Assembly: GCA_041398005.1 (NCBI GenBank)
Contig: JAWKVP010000005.1
Coordinates: forward strand, 1-64,000
DNA from: JAGREO01 sp020446285
Lineage (GTDB): Bacteria; Pseudomonadota; Alphaproteobacteria; Geminicoccales; Geminicoccaceae
Direction of reading: 5' to 3'
DNA: 64,000 nucleotides
The position numbers were made by a program, and so were the translations under genes. Position 1 is the first letter of the stretch, and every line of letters starts with the position of its first letter. The notes below the pieces were generated by a model that searched no databases, was not told the DNA's origin, and was given only the letters and a program-made list of their open reading frames with translations. Positions 16,505-24,974 of the stretch are shown here, piece by piece.

Positions 16505-18276
16505 CACCCGCCATCGTCACATTCAGCCGTGCGGGGGCGCATGTGGCCCGCATGACCGGTCATGAACTGCATGGTCTTCGCGGCCGGGTCGAAGCCGCCG
16601 ATGTCACCTTCGACGATGCCATGGAGCATATCGCGGCACTGTTTGCCGCCGGGCGGCCGGTGATCGGCATCTGTGCCGCCGGCATCCTCATCCGCGCCGT
16701 CGCACCGCTGCTGGCCGACAAGCGCGCCGAGCCCCCGGTGATCGCGGTGAGCGAGGATGGTGCATCCGTCGTGCCGCTTCTCGGCGGTCATCGCGGCGCC
16801 AACCGGCTGGCGCGCGAGATCGCGACCCTCTTCGGCACGAAGCCCGCCATAACCACCGCCGGCGATACCGTGCTCGGCATCGCCCTCGACGAACCGCCGG
16901 ACGGCTGGTGCCTCGCCAATCCGCAGGATGCGAAGGCGGCCATGGCGACGGTCCTGCGCGAAGGCGGTGCACAACGTCGCGGCGATCTCTGGCCGATGCC
17001 GGATCTCGCCCGTTGCGGCAGTGTCACGCTCGAAGCTTCCCTCGGCCCGGTCGGGGGCGGACCTGACCATCTCGTCTATCATCCGCGGACGGCCATCGTC
17101 GGTGTCGGCTGTGCGCGCGGCTGCGACGCCGACGAGCTGCAGGCACTCTTCGAACAGTGTCTCGACGAGGCCGGCATCGCACCCGGTGCCATTGCCGCCA
17201 TCGCCACGGTCGACATCAAGGCCGACGAGCCCGCCATCCGTTCGCTCGCCGCCAGGCATGCCCTGCCCCTTCGCCTGTTCACGGCCGCCGAACTCGAGGC
17301 GCTCACACCGCGCCTCGCCAACCCGTCGGATATCGTCTTCGCCGAAGTGGGTTGTCACGGGGTGGCGGAAGCGGCGGCACTGGCGGCGGCCGGCGAACGC
17401 TCGGCACTGCATCTGGAAAAGCGCAAGACGAACGCCGCCACCTGCGCCATTGCCCTTGCACCCGAGCCTGTCACGGCGATGCGCGGGCGCAGCCCCGGCT
17501 CCGTCTCGCTCGTCGGCATCGGTCCGGGCCAGGCCGCATGGCGCACGCCCGAAGCATCCCGCATCCTCGCGTCGGCGGACGAAATCGTCGGCTACGGTCT
17601 CTATCTCGATCTCGTCGGCGGGCTCTGCCGGGGCAAGCCGCAGCATCGTTTTCCCCTCGGCGAGGAGACCGAACGCTGCCGGTTCGCCCTCGAACGCGCC
17701 GGCGAGGGTCTCGATATCGCCCTCGTCTGCTCGGGCGATGCCGGAATCTACGCCATGGGCGCGCTCGTCCACGAGCTGCTCGACCGGGGTGACGAGCTGA
17801 GCGATGCCGCACGCCGGGTCGACATCGTCACGGCTCCGGGCATCTCCGCACTGCAGGCGGCCGCGGCCCGTTCCGGTGCACCGCTCGGCCACGATTTCTG
17901 CGCAATCTCGCTCTCCGACCTGATGACGCCATGGCCAACCATCGAACGGCGCGTCCGCGCCGCCGCCGAGGGTGATTTCGTCATCGCCTTCTACAATCCC
18001 GTCTCCATGCGCCGGAGAACACAGCTCGCCCGTGCAACCGAAATCCTGCTCGAACACAGGGAAGCGGAAACACCGGTGCTGCTCGCCTCCAGCCTCGGCC
18101 GGCCCGACGAGACCATCCGCTTTCGCACGCTCGGCGCGCTCGCCGTCGACGAGGTCGACATGCTGACGGTCGTGATCGTCGGATCGACGCAGAGCCGGAT
18201 CTATCGACGCGGCACCGGTCCCGCATTCTACACACCGCGCGGCTATGGCGACCGGCACAGGGAGGAACAGGCATGA
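16492..18276 (+). CDS. cobJ: CbiG-CobJ fusion: cobalt-precorrin-5A hydrolase-like domain plus precorrin-3B C17-methyltransferase
   Basis: A protein of 594 residues joining two enzymes. Residues 1 to about 190 are the CbiG N-terminal/mid region, with GICAAGILIRAVAPLL, LLGGHRGANRLAREIA and ITTAGDT. Residues about 195-315 are the CbiG C-terminal (CobE-like) domain (VGVGCARGCDADEL, ATVDIKADEPAI). From about residue 335 the CobJ/CbiH methylase begins (VSLVGIGPGQ) and includes ALVCSGDAGIYAMG and the FYNPVSMRR motif. CobJ methylates C17 and contracts the ring; CbiG opens the delta-lactone in the cobalt-first pathway. The start is GTG at 16492. The N-terminal CbiG part retains its GGHRGAN loop, so it is not just the CobE half usually found with aerobic enzymes. 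Confidence 0.93.
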   Translation: MAALTPAIVTFSRAGAHVARMTGHELHGLRGRVEAADVTFDDAMEHIAALFAAGRPVIGICAAGILIRAVAPLLADKRAEPPVIAVSEDGASVVPLLGGHRGANRLAREIATLFGTKPAITTAGDTVLGIALDEPPDGWCLANPQDAKAAMATVLREGGAQRRGDLWPMPDLARCGSVTLEASLGPVGGGPDHLVYHPRTAIVGVGCARGCDADELQALFEQCLDEAGIAPGAIAAIATVDIKADEPAIRSLAARHALPLRLFTAAELEALTPRLANPSDIVFAEVGCHGVAEAAALAAAGERSALHLEKRKTNAATCAIALAPEPVTAMRGRSPGSVSLVGIGPGQAAWRTPEASRILASADEIVGYGLYLDLVGGLCRGKPQHRFPLGEETERCRFALERAGEGLDIALVCSGDAGIYAMGALVHELLDRGDELSDAARRVDIVTAPGISALQAAAARSGAPLGHDFCAISLSDLMTPWPTIERRVRAAAEGDFVIAFYNPVSMRRRTQLARATEILLEHREAETPVLLASSLGRPDETIRFRTLGALAVDEVDMLTVVIVGSTQSRIYRRGTGPAFYTPRGYGDRHREEQA

Positions 18277-19037
18277 CCGTTCATTTCATCGGCGCGGGTC
18301 CGGGCGATCCGGATCTCATCACCGTTCGGGGCAAGCGGCTGATCGAGAGCTGTCCGGTCTGCCTCTTCGCGGGCTCGCTCGTACCCGAAGCCATCGTTGC
18401 CATGACCCCGCCGGACGCGCGCGTTCTCGACACGGCACCCATGACCCTCGACGGGATTCTCCTCGAGATGGAAACGGCGCATGCGCAGGGCCTCGACATC
18501 GCCCGGGTCCATTCCGGCGATCCGTCCCTCTACGGTGCCATCGCCGAGCAGATCCGCCGACTCGAAAGGGCCGGCATTCCCTTCGACATCACACCGGGCG
18601 TCACCGCCTTTTCGGCCGCCGCCGCATCGCTCGGCATGGAGCTGACCATTCCCGAGGTGGCGCAGACCGTCATCCTGACCCGCACGACGATGAAGGCCTC
18701 GGCGATGCCGGCGGGCGAGGATCTGGCCACGCTCGGCCGTTCCGGGGCGACACTCGTCATTCACCTCTCGATCCGCAACCTGCGCGAGATCGAACGGCAG
18801 CTCGCACCGCTCTATGGCGAGGATTGCCCGGTCATCGTCGCCTGTCGCGTCGGCTGGCCCGACGAGACGTTCATCCACGGAACGCTCACGACCATCCGCG
18901 AGAAGGTGCGCGAGGCCCGCATCACCCGCACGGCACTCATCTTCGTCGGTCCGGCACTGGCCAGCCGCGACTTCCCCGACAGTGCCCTCTACCACGAGGC
19001 GCACAGCCACGTCCTGCGCCATCGAAAGAGCGCCTGA
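18273..19037 (+). CDS. cobM: Precorrin-4 C11-methyltransferase CobM (CbiF)
   Basis: A tetrapyrrole methylase of 254 residues making precorrin-5. It has VHFIGAGPGDPDLITVRG at the start, RVHSGDPSLYGAI, the TPGVTAFSAAAASLG segment, and LSIRNLREIERQL. The start ATG overlaps the previous stop by 4 nt. It is the last gene of the plus-strand corrin-ring unit; the next gene converges after 26 bp, with no clear terminator hairpin. Confidence 0.96.
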   Translation: MTVHFIGAGPGDPDLITVRGKRLIESCPVCLFAGSLVPEAIVAMTPPDARVLDTAPMTLDGILLEMETAHAQGLDIARVHSGDPSLYGAIAEQIRRLERAGIPFDITPGVTAFSAAAASLGMELTIPEVAQTVILTRTTMKASAMPAGEDLATLGRSGATLVIHLSIRNLREIERQLAPLYGEDCPVIVACRVGWPDETFIHGTLTTIREKVREARITRTALIFVGPALASRDFPDSALYHEAHSHVLRHRKSA

Positions 19038-19063
19038 ACGAACGGGAAAGGCCCGACACGGTC

Positions 19064-20323
19064 TCAACTGTCGTCCGGCTCGTGCGGCGCCTCGACCCTG
19101 AGTGTCGCGAGCTTGTGGCCACGGCGCTTGACCACGGTGATGCGGTGGCGACCGATGACCAGCGTCTCGCCCTCGGCGGGGATGCGGCCGGCGTGATCGG
19201 TGAGAATGGCCGCGAGCGTCGGTTCGGTTTCGGGCAAAAGCCAGTCGAGATGCCGGTTGATGTCACGCGGGGCGACACGGCCATCGATCGTCAGAGACCC
19301 GTCCGCCGCCGTTGCCGGCAGATCGGCGGGCATGTCGCGCTCGTCGAAGATGTCGCCGACGATTTCCTCCACCACATCCTCGAGCGTCACCAGCCCCTTG
19401 ATCGTGCCATGCTCGTCGACCACCAGCGCCATATGGGTTCGGGTGCGCTGGAAGGCTTCGAGCTGGCGTTCGAGGCGGACATTGCGGGGGATGAATCTTG
19501 CCGGGCGCATGTGGTCGGCGAGCGTCCGGGAGCGATCGGCCTCGAGCAGATCGCGTGCATGCAGGACGCCGACGACATGATCGGGATCGCCGATCCAGAG
19601 CGGAAAGCGGCTGAATCGCGCCGCACCGATCTCGCTCAGCGCATCGGCGATCGTGCGCTCCGCATCGAACGACACCATCGAGGAGCGGTGGGTCATGATC
19701 TCCTCGACCGTCACCCGGCCGAGATCGAGAACGCCGCGCAGCATCTGCGAACGCTGCCGGTCCCGCATCGAATAGCCGCGAAGCTCGATGATGCGGGCGC
19801 GCAGTTCGTCCATGACCGGCTGATCGCCGGTGGTATCGCCGATGCCGAACAGGGCGAGGATGAAACGCACGATCCGCTTGAGAACGGCGCTCACCGGGGC
19901 GAGGAGCAGCACGAGGACATGCAGGACCGGCGCCATTCTCAGCGCCAGCGTCTCGCATGAGCGGATGGCGTAGGTCTTGGGCAGCACCTCGGCGAAGATC
20001 ACGAGCATCACGGTCATGACGAGCGTCGCGACCGCGACACCGGCATTGCCGATCATCTGCAGGAACAGGTCGGTGGCGAGTGCCGAGCCCAGAATGTTGA
20101 AGATGTTGTTGGCGATCAGCAGGACACCGATGAGGCGCTCCCTGTCCTCGAGCAGCAGTGCCAGCCTGCGCGCGCGCCGGTTCCCGTCCTGCGCCAGTTG
20201 CCGGATGCGCGCATCGGAAACCGCCGTGACCGCCGTCTCCGTCGCCGATGTCATGGCCGAGCAGACGATCAGGACGGGGATGGATGCGGCAAAGAAAAGC
20301 AGGAGCTGCGAACTGGCTTCCAA
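19064..20323 (-). CDS. CNNM/CorC-type transmembrane protein with CBS pair (HlyC/CorC family)
   Basis: A protein of 419 residues with the standard layout of this family. Residues 1 to about 190 are a CNNM (DUF21) membrane domain with hydrophobic helices and the SATETAVTAVSDARIRQLA motif. A tandem CBS pair follows at about 200-330 (TVEEIMTHRSSM, LVVDEHGTIKGLVTLEDVVEEI). The C-terminal CorC_HlyC domain ends in RRGHKLATLRVE. Such proteins are linked to Mg2+/Co2+ efflux or homeostasis in the inner membrane; the older 'hemolysin' label is misleading. The start is TTG at 20323 with GGGAG upstream. It is not part of the cob units, though cobalt transport would fit the neighbourhood. Confidence 0.88.
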   Translation of the reverse strand: MEASSQLLLFFAASIPVLIVCSAMTSATETAVTAVSDARIRQLAQDGNRRARRLALLLEDRERLIGVLLIANNIFNILGSALATDLFLQMIGNAGVAVATLVMTVMLVIFAEVLPKTYAIRSCETLALRMAPVLHVLVLLLAPVSAVLKRIVRFILALFGIGDTTGDQPVMDELRARIIELRGYSMRDRQRSQMLRGVLDLGRVTVEEIMTHRSSMVSFDAERTIADALSEIGAARFSRFPLWIGDPDHVVGVLHARDLLEADRSRTLADHMRPARFIPRNVRLERQLEAFQRTRTHMALVVDEHGTIKGLVTLEDVVEEIVGDIFDERDMPADLPATAADGSLTIDGRVAPRDINRHLDWLLPETEPTLAAILTDHAGRIPAEGETLVIGRHRITVVKRRGHKLATLRVEAPHEPDDS

Positions 20324-20458
20324 CGAGGGAGTCTCCCTGTCTCGGCGACCACCGCCGTGACATCATCGGGCGGTTTCCCGACTGGCGGCATGGATTGCGG
20401 GCTGCGGGTGATGTCGTGCAGGCCGCACAAACGGTCAAGTCCGCCGAACGACATATCC

Positions 20459-20486
20459 AATACCCCGCCGCAGGCAGCGGGGTATT
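20459..20486. terminator. Hairpin with flanking T-run between two minus-strand genes
   Basis: A 10-bp perfect inverted repeat (aataccccgc / gcggggtatt) with an 8-nt loop is followed on the plus strand by TTTTCC. It lies in the 267-bp gap between the GNAT gene and the CNNM gene, both on minus. The T-run faces the plus strand, where no gene ends, so as a terminator for the minus-strand GNAT transcript it would be T-poor. Nothing else is recognisable in this gap. Confidence 0.4.
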
Positions 20487-20590
20487 TTCCCTTGCGTTCA
20501 AGCGCCACGCAGGCTGCGCTCCCGGTCGGTCACTAGTCGGAGCTTACGCTCCTCCGAATGCGCCGCAGCGGGGAATGGGGCCGAAGAGAT

Positions 20591-21136
20591 TCAGGATGAC
20601 CAGAGTTCGCGTTTCATCCAGGGGGCCGGGAGTTCGAGGCGGTCCGGTGGCGGATTCCCGTCTCCGCCGGCGATCCATCGCCACTGCCAGGCATCGGCCC
20701 ATTCGGCGGGCAGTGCGTATGGTGGCTTCACCGGTGCTCCCGGATGAAAGCCGAGACGGCCGTAATAGGCCGGGTCTCCGAGGACGAGAAGGAGCTGCGG
20801 ACCCTGTGATGCGAGCAGCAGGCTCACCCCTGCCTCGACGATCCGCCGTCCGAGACCCTGTCGCTGCCGTCCGGGCAGCACCGCGAGCGGGCCGAGCAGT
20901 GCGACCCGGACATGCGGGGCATCGTCCGTTCGCCCGCGGGTGAACATGACATGCGCGATGATCCTTCCGTCATCGGCGATACAGAGCGAGAGCACATCGT
21001 CACCGAGCGCCGCCAGTTCATCCACCAGCGGCATCAGGGATTCGTCCGCAAAGGCTTCGGCATAAAGGCTTTCGAGCGCCGGCCGGTCGGCTGCAATCGT
21101 CCGCCGGACCTGCATTCCCTCACCCACGCCGGGCAT
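20591..21136 (-). CDS. GNAT family N-acetyltransferase
   Basis: A protein of 181 residues with the GNAT fold: an N-terminal VRRTIAADRPALESLY strand-helix, a central VALLGPLAVLPGRQRQGLGRRIVEAG segment containing the acetyl-CoA-binding Q/RxxGxG/A motif (RQGLGRR), and YYGRLGFHPG near the C-terminus. It belongs to the YhbS-like group of predicted N-acetyltransferases. The substrate is unknown. ATG at 21136 overlaps the upstream oxidoreductase gene by 17 nt; ATG at 21115 (MQVRRT) is an equally plausible start because family members begin at that residue. Confidence 0.85.
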   Translation of the reverse strand: MPGVGEGMQVRRTIAADRPALESLYAEAFADESLMPLVDELAALGDDVLSLCIADDGRIIAHVMFTRGRTDDAPHVRVALLGPLAVLPGRQRQGLGRRIVEAGVSLLLASQGPQLLLVLGDPAYYGRLGFHPGAPVKPPYALPAEWADAWQWRWIAGGDGNPPPDRLELPAPWMKRELWSS

Positions 21137-23435
21137 CTCCGATCGCCCGCCAGACCTTTTCCGGCGAAAGCGGCATGTCGAGATGATGGATGCCGAGCGG
21201 CGCCAGCGCGTTCAGCACGGCATTCATCACCGTCGGCAGGCCCGCTGTGATCCCCGCCTCGCCGCAGCCCTTGGCCCCGAGCGAATTGGTCTTCGCCGGA
21301 ACCGGATGATAGATCAGTTCGAAATCCGGCAGATCGTCGGCGCGCGGAACGGCATAGTCCATGAAACTGCCGGCGACGAGCTGGCCATCGGCCGCATAGG
21401 TCGCATCCTCGCCGAGAATCTGGCCGATGGCCTGGACGAGACCGCCATGCACCTGGCCGTCGACGAGCATCGGATTGACCATGACGCCGAAATCGTCGAC
21501 CGCGACATAGCGGACGAGCCGCACCTTGCCCGTCTCCGGATCGATCTCCACTTCGGCGAGATGCGCGCCGTTGGGAAAGGCCGAGGGCGGTGTGTCGATG
21601 ACCAGATTGGCGCTGACCGAGGCCGGATCGCTTCGCGCCAGATCGACGAGCGCCACCGCCCGGTCGGTCCCGGCGATGCGGAATTCGCCATCCTCGAAGA
21701 CGATATCGGCCTCGGCCGCCTCGAGGCGCTCGGCGGCAAGCGTCCGCCCCTGCCCGATCACCTTGTCGGCGGCGGTGCGGATGGCCTCGCCGCTGGCCAT
21801 GAGCGAGCGTGAACCGCCCGTGCCGCCGCCGGCGATGAGTTCATCACTGTCACCCTGCAGAAGGTCGATGGATTCGAACGGCACGCCGAGCCTTTCGGCC
21901 AGCACCTGGGCGAAGGCACTCGCGTGGCCCTGCCCGTAATCCAGCGTGCCGGTGACGATGGTCACCCCGCCATCCGCCTTGAAGCGGATCCCGCCCATCT
22001 CCTTGCCCGGCGGTGCGGTGACCTCGAGATAGGTGCAAAGGCCGATCCCGCGCAAAAGCCCCCGCGCCTCGCTTTCGCCCCGGCGCCCGGCGAAACCCCT
22101 GTAGTCGGCAGCCTCCAGCGCCTCGTCGAGCACCGCCTCGAACTCGCCCGAATCGTAGACGAGCCCCACCGCGTTCGTGAACGGCAATTCGTCATTGCGG
22201 ATCATGTTCAGCCGGCGCAGCGCGACCGGATCGCGACCGGTTTCCCGCGCGGCCGCATCCATCAGCCGCTCCATCATGTAGACCGCTTCGGGCCGTCCGG
22301 CGCCACGATAGGCCGTGGTCGGCGTCGTGTTGGTCATGGCGAGGCGAACGCGCATGGCCATGGCGGGCGTCCGGTAGAGGCTCGCGAGGTTCTTCTGCAC
22401 CACGAGTGTGGGAATGGCCGGGCCGAAACCGGCGACATAGCCGCCCACCGCACCGATACCGTCGAGTTTGACCGCGAGAATGCGCCCGTCGGCATCGAGC
22501 GCGAGACTGGCGTCATAGATCGAATCGCGGCCGTGATAGTCTGTCAGGAAGCTCTCGCTTCGATCATTGATCCAGCGGAGCGGACGTCCGAGCGCGCGGG
22601 CGGCGTGCATCAGCGGAACATGCTCGGGGAAGATCGACGCCTTCATGCCGAACGAGCCGCCGATATCCTCCGACAGCACACGGATCCGCTCCACCTCGCA
22701 GCCGATGGCCGCGGCGAGCTGCGCACGCAGGCCGAATGCGCCCTGACAGCCGGTGCGCACGGTCCAGCGGTCATCCGCGAACGACACCACCGCCCCGCGC
22801 GGCTCCATCGGTGTCACATGCACCCGGTTGTGGACCAGACGCAGGCGGGTGACATGCGCCGCACCGGCAATCGCCGCATCGACCGCCGCATGATCGCCCC
22901 AGCTCCAGGTGACGGGACAGTTGCCCGGCACTTCCTCATGCAGCTGCGGCGCACCATCGGCCAGAGCCTCCGCGAGATCGCTCACGACCTCGAGCGGCTC
23001 GACATCGAGCTCGACCAGCTCGGCGGCGGCTCGGGCCGTTACCGCGTCGCGGGCGATCACCAGCGCCACCGGCTGCCCCACATATCGAAGCCGGTCGCGG
23101 GCAAGCGAGGGATGCGGCGGCACGATCATCTTCGCACCATCCTCGCCCTCGAGCGGCACGCCGCAACCGAGCGTCCGGTAATCGTTGCCATCGAGATCGC
23201 CGGCATCGAGGACCGCCACCACACCGTCGAGCGCCCGCGCCGCATCGCCGTTCACGCCACGCAGCCGGGCATGCGGATATTCGCTCCTGCGGAAGACCGC
23301 AAACAGCTCTCCGGGCTCGTGAATATCGTCCGTATACCGCCCGCCGCCCGAGACGAGGCGCCGGTCCTCCTTGCGCGAGGGCGACTGGCCGATGCCGAAT
23401 TTCGGCACGGATCCGATGCTTTCATGCAGGTTCAC
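21120..23435 (-). CDS. Xanthine dehydrogenase family, molybdopterin-binding large subunit (CoxL-like)
   Basis: A molybdenum hydroxylase large subunit of 771 residues. It has the N-terminal a/b-hammerhead domain (RKEDRRLVSGGGRYTDDI), then molybdenum-cofactor-binding motifs: GGSFGMK, TAYRGAGRPE, GGGTGGSRS, and GAKGCGEAGITAG near the C-terminus, whose Glu is the catalytic base. The AYRGAGR active-site loop is the form II/BMS type, not the AYxCSFR loop of true CO dehydrogenase, so CO oxidation is unlikely and the substrate is unknown. The FAD (medium) and 2Fe-2S (small) subunits that such enzymes need are not adjacent, which is odd. It sits between an enoyl-CoA hydratase and a GNAT gene on the same strand. 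Confidence 0.9.
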   Translation of the reverse strand: MNLHESIGSVPKFGIGQSPSRKEDRRLVSGGGRYTDDIHEPGELFAVFRRSEYPHARLRGVNGDAARALDGVVAVLDAGDLDGNDYRTLGCGVPLEGEDGAKMIVPPHPSLARDRLRYVGQPVALVIARDAVTARAAAELVELDVEPLEVVSDLAEALADGAPQLHEEVPGNCPVTWSWGDHAAVDAAIAGAAHVTRLRLVHNRVHVTPMEPRGAVVSFADDRWTVRTGCQGAFGLRAQLAAAIGCEVERIRVLSEDIGGSFGMKASIFPEHVPLMHAARALGRPLRWINDRSESFLTDYHGRDSIYDASLALDADGRILAVKLDGIGAVGGYVAGFGPAIPTLVVQKNLASLYRTPAMAMRVRLAMTNTTPTTAYRGAGRPEAVYMMERLMDAAARETGRDPVALRRLNMIRNDELPFTNAVGLVYDSGEFEAVLDEALEAADYRGFAGRRGESEARGLLRGIGLCTYLEVTAPPGKEMGGIRFKADGGVTIVTGTLDYGQGHASAFAQVLAERLGVPFESIDLLQGDSDELIAGGGTGGSRSLMASGEAIRTAADKVIGQGRTLAAERLEAAEADIVFEDGEFRIAGTDRAVALVDLARSDPASVSANLVIDTPPSAFPNGAHLAEVEIDPETGKVRLVRYVAVDDFGVMVNPMLVDGQVHGGLVQAIGQILGEDATYAADGQLVAGSFMDYAVPRADDLPDFELIYHPVPAKTNSLGAKGCGEAGITAGLPTVMNAVLNALAPLGIHHLDMPLSPEKVWRAIGDARRG

Positions 23436-23469
23436 GGCAATCCTCTCCCCATCTCGTCATGGAATGCGC

Positions 23470-24249
23470 TCAGCGCCCCCTGAACACGGGCTTGCGCTTT
23501 TCGAGGAACGCCGCCGTTCCCTCGGCGCGGTCCTCCGTGGCGAACAGCATGGTGAAGGCCTGACGCTCGAAGGCGAGACCGGCGGCAAGCGCCCGGTCGC
23601 TCGCCTGCAACACGGCTTCCTTGGCCAGACGCACCGCCAGCGGCGGCTTGCCGGCGATCCGTGCGGCGAGTTCCACCGCCCGTTCCTCCGTCCGTTCCAC
23701 CTCGACCATCTCCGCCACCAGACCGGCGCGAAGGGCCTCGGCGGCGTCGATGAGTTCGCCCGAGAGCACCATCTTCATCGCCAGCCCCTTGCCGACCGCC
23801 TGTGTCAGCCGCTGCGTTCCGCCCGCTCCCGGAATGATGCCGAGATTGACCTCGGGCTGGCCGAGCCTCGTTCCCTCGCCGGCGATGATGATGTCCGCAT
23901 GCATCGCCAGCTCCAGTCCGCCACCGAGCGCGTAGCCGTTGACAGCGGCAATGAGCGGCTTGGGAAACTGCGCGATCCGCCGCCAGGCATGGGTGCGCGG
24001 ATCGAGAAGCGCGTCCACCGCCGATTTGTCGCGCATCTCCTTCAGATCGGCGCCGGCGGCGAACACCTCGCCGCCGCTCATGACGACGGCCCCGGTTTGC
24101 GCATCCGCCTCGGCCGCATCGAGAATGCCGGCGATTTCGCCGAGCATCGCTGTGCAAAGGGCATTCCTCACCGCGTGCCGCTCGAAGCGGATCAGCAGGA
24201 CGCCTTCCACCGGCCGGGATGTCGAGACATGTTCGAGCCTGTCCGCCAT
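23470..24249 (-). CDS. Enoyl-CoA hydratase/isomerase family protein
   Basis: A crotonase-fold protein of 259 residues. It has the oxyanion-hole motif FAAGADLKEM, NGYALGGGLELAM, and LGQPEVNLGIIPGAGGTQRL, in which both catalytic glutamates of enoyl-CoA hydratases (ALGGGLELAM and QPEVNLG) are visible. It should hydrate a 2-enoyl-CoA in beta-oxidation or aromatic degradation. The start ATG at 24249 is 3 nt from the ssb stop, suggesting read-through from ssb. The exact substrate cannot be told. Confidence 0.92.
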   Translation of the reverse strand: MADRLEHVSTSRPVEGVLLIRFERHAVRNALCTAMLGEIAGILDAAEADAQTGAVVMSGGEVFAAGADLKEMRDKSAVDALLDPRTHAWRRIAQFPKPLIAAVNGYALGGGLELAMHADIIIAGEGTRLGQPEVNLGIIPGAGGTQRLTQAVGKGLAMKMVLSGELIDAAEALRAGLVAEMVEVERTEERAVELAARIAGKPPLAVRLAKEAVLQASDRALAAGLAFERQAFTMLFATEDRAEGTAAFLEKRKPVFRGR

Positions 24250-24252
24250 CGT

Positions 24253-24804
24253 CTAGAACGGAATGTCATCGTCGAGATCGTCATAGCCGCCGGCCGGGCC
24301 AATGCGTCCGCCACCGCCACCGCCGCCGGAACCGCCACCCCCGCCGAGCTGGCCGCCGCCGCGCATGCCGCCGCCACGTTCCTCCGCCGGACCGCCGCCG
24401 TAATCGCCACCACCGCCATAGTCGCCGCCCCGGCCGCCGCCGCCGCCACCGTCCGAACCGCCCATGAGCACGAGTTCGCCGCGAAAGCGCTGGATCACGA
24501 TTTCGGTGGTGTAGCGTTCCTGGCCCGACTGGTCGGTCCATTTACGCGTCTGCAACTGCCCCTCGAGATAGACCGAGCGGCCCTTGGAGAGAAAGCGTTC
24601 GGCGATTTCGGCGAGATTCTCGTTGAAGATCACCACCCGGTGCCACTCGGTCTTCTCGCGCTGCTCGCCCGACTGGCGGTCGCGCCAGCGTTCGGAGGTG
24701 GCGATGTTGAGATGGACGATCTTCTGGTTGTTCTGCGTGTAGCGCACCTCGGGATCGCGCCCGAGATTGCCCAACAGAATGACCTTGTTGACGCTTCCTG
24801 CCAT
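24253..24804 (-). CDS. ssb: Single-stranded DNA-binding protein
   Basis: A protein of 183 residues. The OB-fold N-terminal domain begins SVNKVILLGNLGRDPEVRY and includes TEWHRVVIFNE and SVYLEGQLQTRKW. It is followed by a long glycine-rich linker of about 50 residues and the conserved acidic tip DDLDDDIPF that recruits partner proteins. It binds ssDNA as a tetramer during replication, repair and recombination. uvrA lies about 5 kb away on the other strand; in many alphaproteobacteria ssb and uvrA are close neighbours. A promoter-like module is 44 nt upstream. Confidence 0.97.
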   Translation of the reverse strand: MAGSVNKVILLGNLGRDPEVRYTQNNQKIVHLNIATSERWRDRQSGEQREKTEWHRVVIFNENLAEIAERFLSKGRSVYLEGQLQTRKWTDQSGQERYTTEIVIQRFRGELVLMGGSDGGGGGGRGGDYGGGGDYGGGPAEERGGGMRGGGQLGGGGGSGGGGGGGRIGPAGGYDDLDDDIPF

Positions 24805-24847
24805 GAATCGGTGTTCCCGTTGTGACGTTGATCGTTGGCTACACGCA

Positions 24848-24875
24848 CTTTAGCCGTCTGTCGACCGAATGCCGA
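24848..24875 (-). promoter_or_regulatory. Promoter-like module TCGGCA-N16-CTAAAG upstream of ssb
   Basis: On the minus strand, TCGGCA (24875-24870), 16 nt and CTAAAG (24853-24848) lie 44 nt before the ssb start. The preceding agcggcta matches the other three copies of this module. The rest of the 170-bp ssb/surface-protein gap is strongly AT-rich (24890-24960), unlike its surroundings, and probably also holds the promoter of the divergent surface-protein gene. Confidence 0.5.
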
Positions 24876-24974
24876 TAGCCGCTGATCCGGCAAAATTCTT
24901 CTTTAAGTTAATTTGATAATATTTTATTCTACCATTGATACGCTATCGTTGAGCACCCTCATTGGAATTCGAGG

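Noticed and set aside
21120..23435. True aerobic CO dehydrogenase
   Set aside because: The active-site loop is AYRGAGR rather than the AYxCSFR type needed for CO oxidation.
24890..24960. AT-rich segment as a possible replication origin or att site
   Set aside because: No repeated boxes or DnaA-like motifs seen; an ordinary promoter region is simpler.
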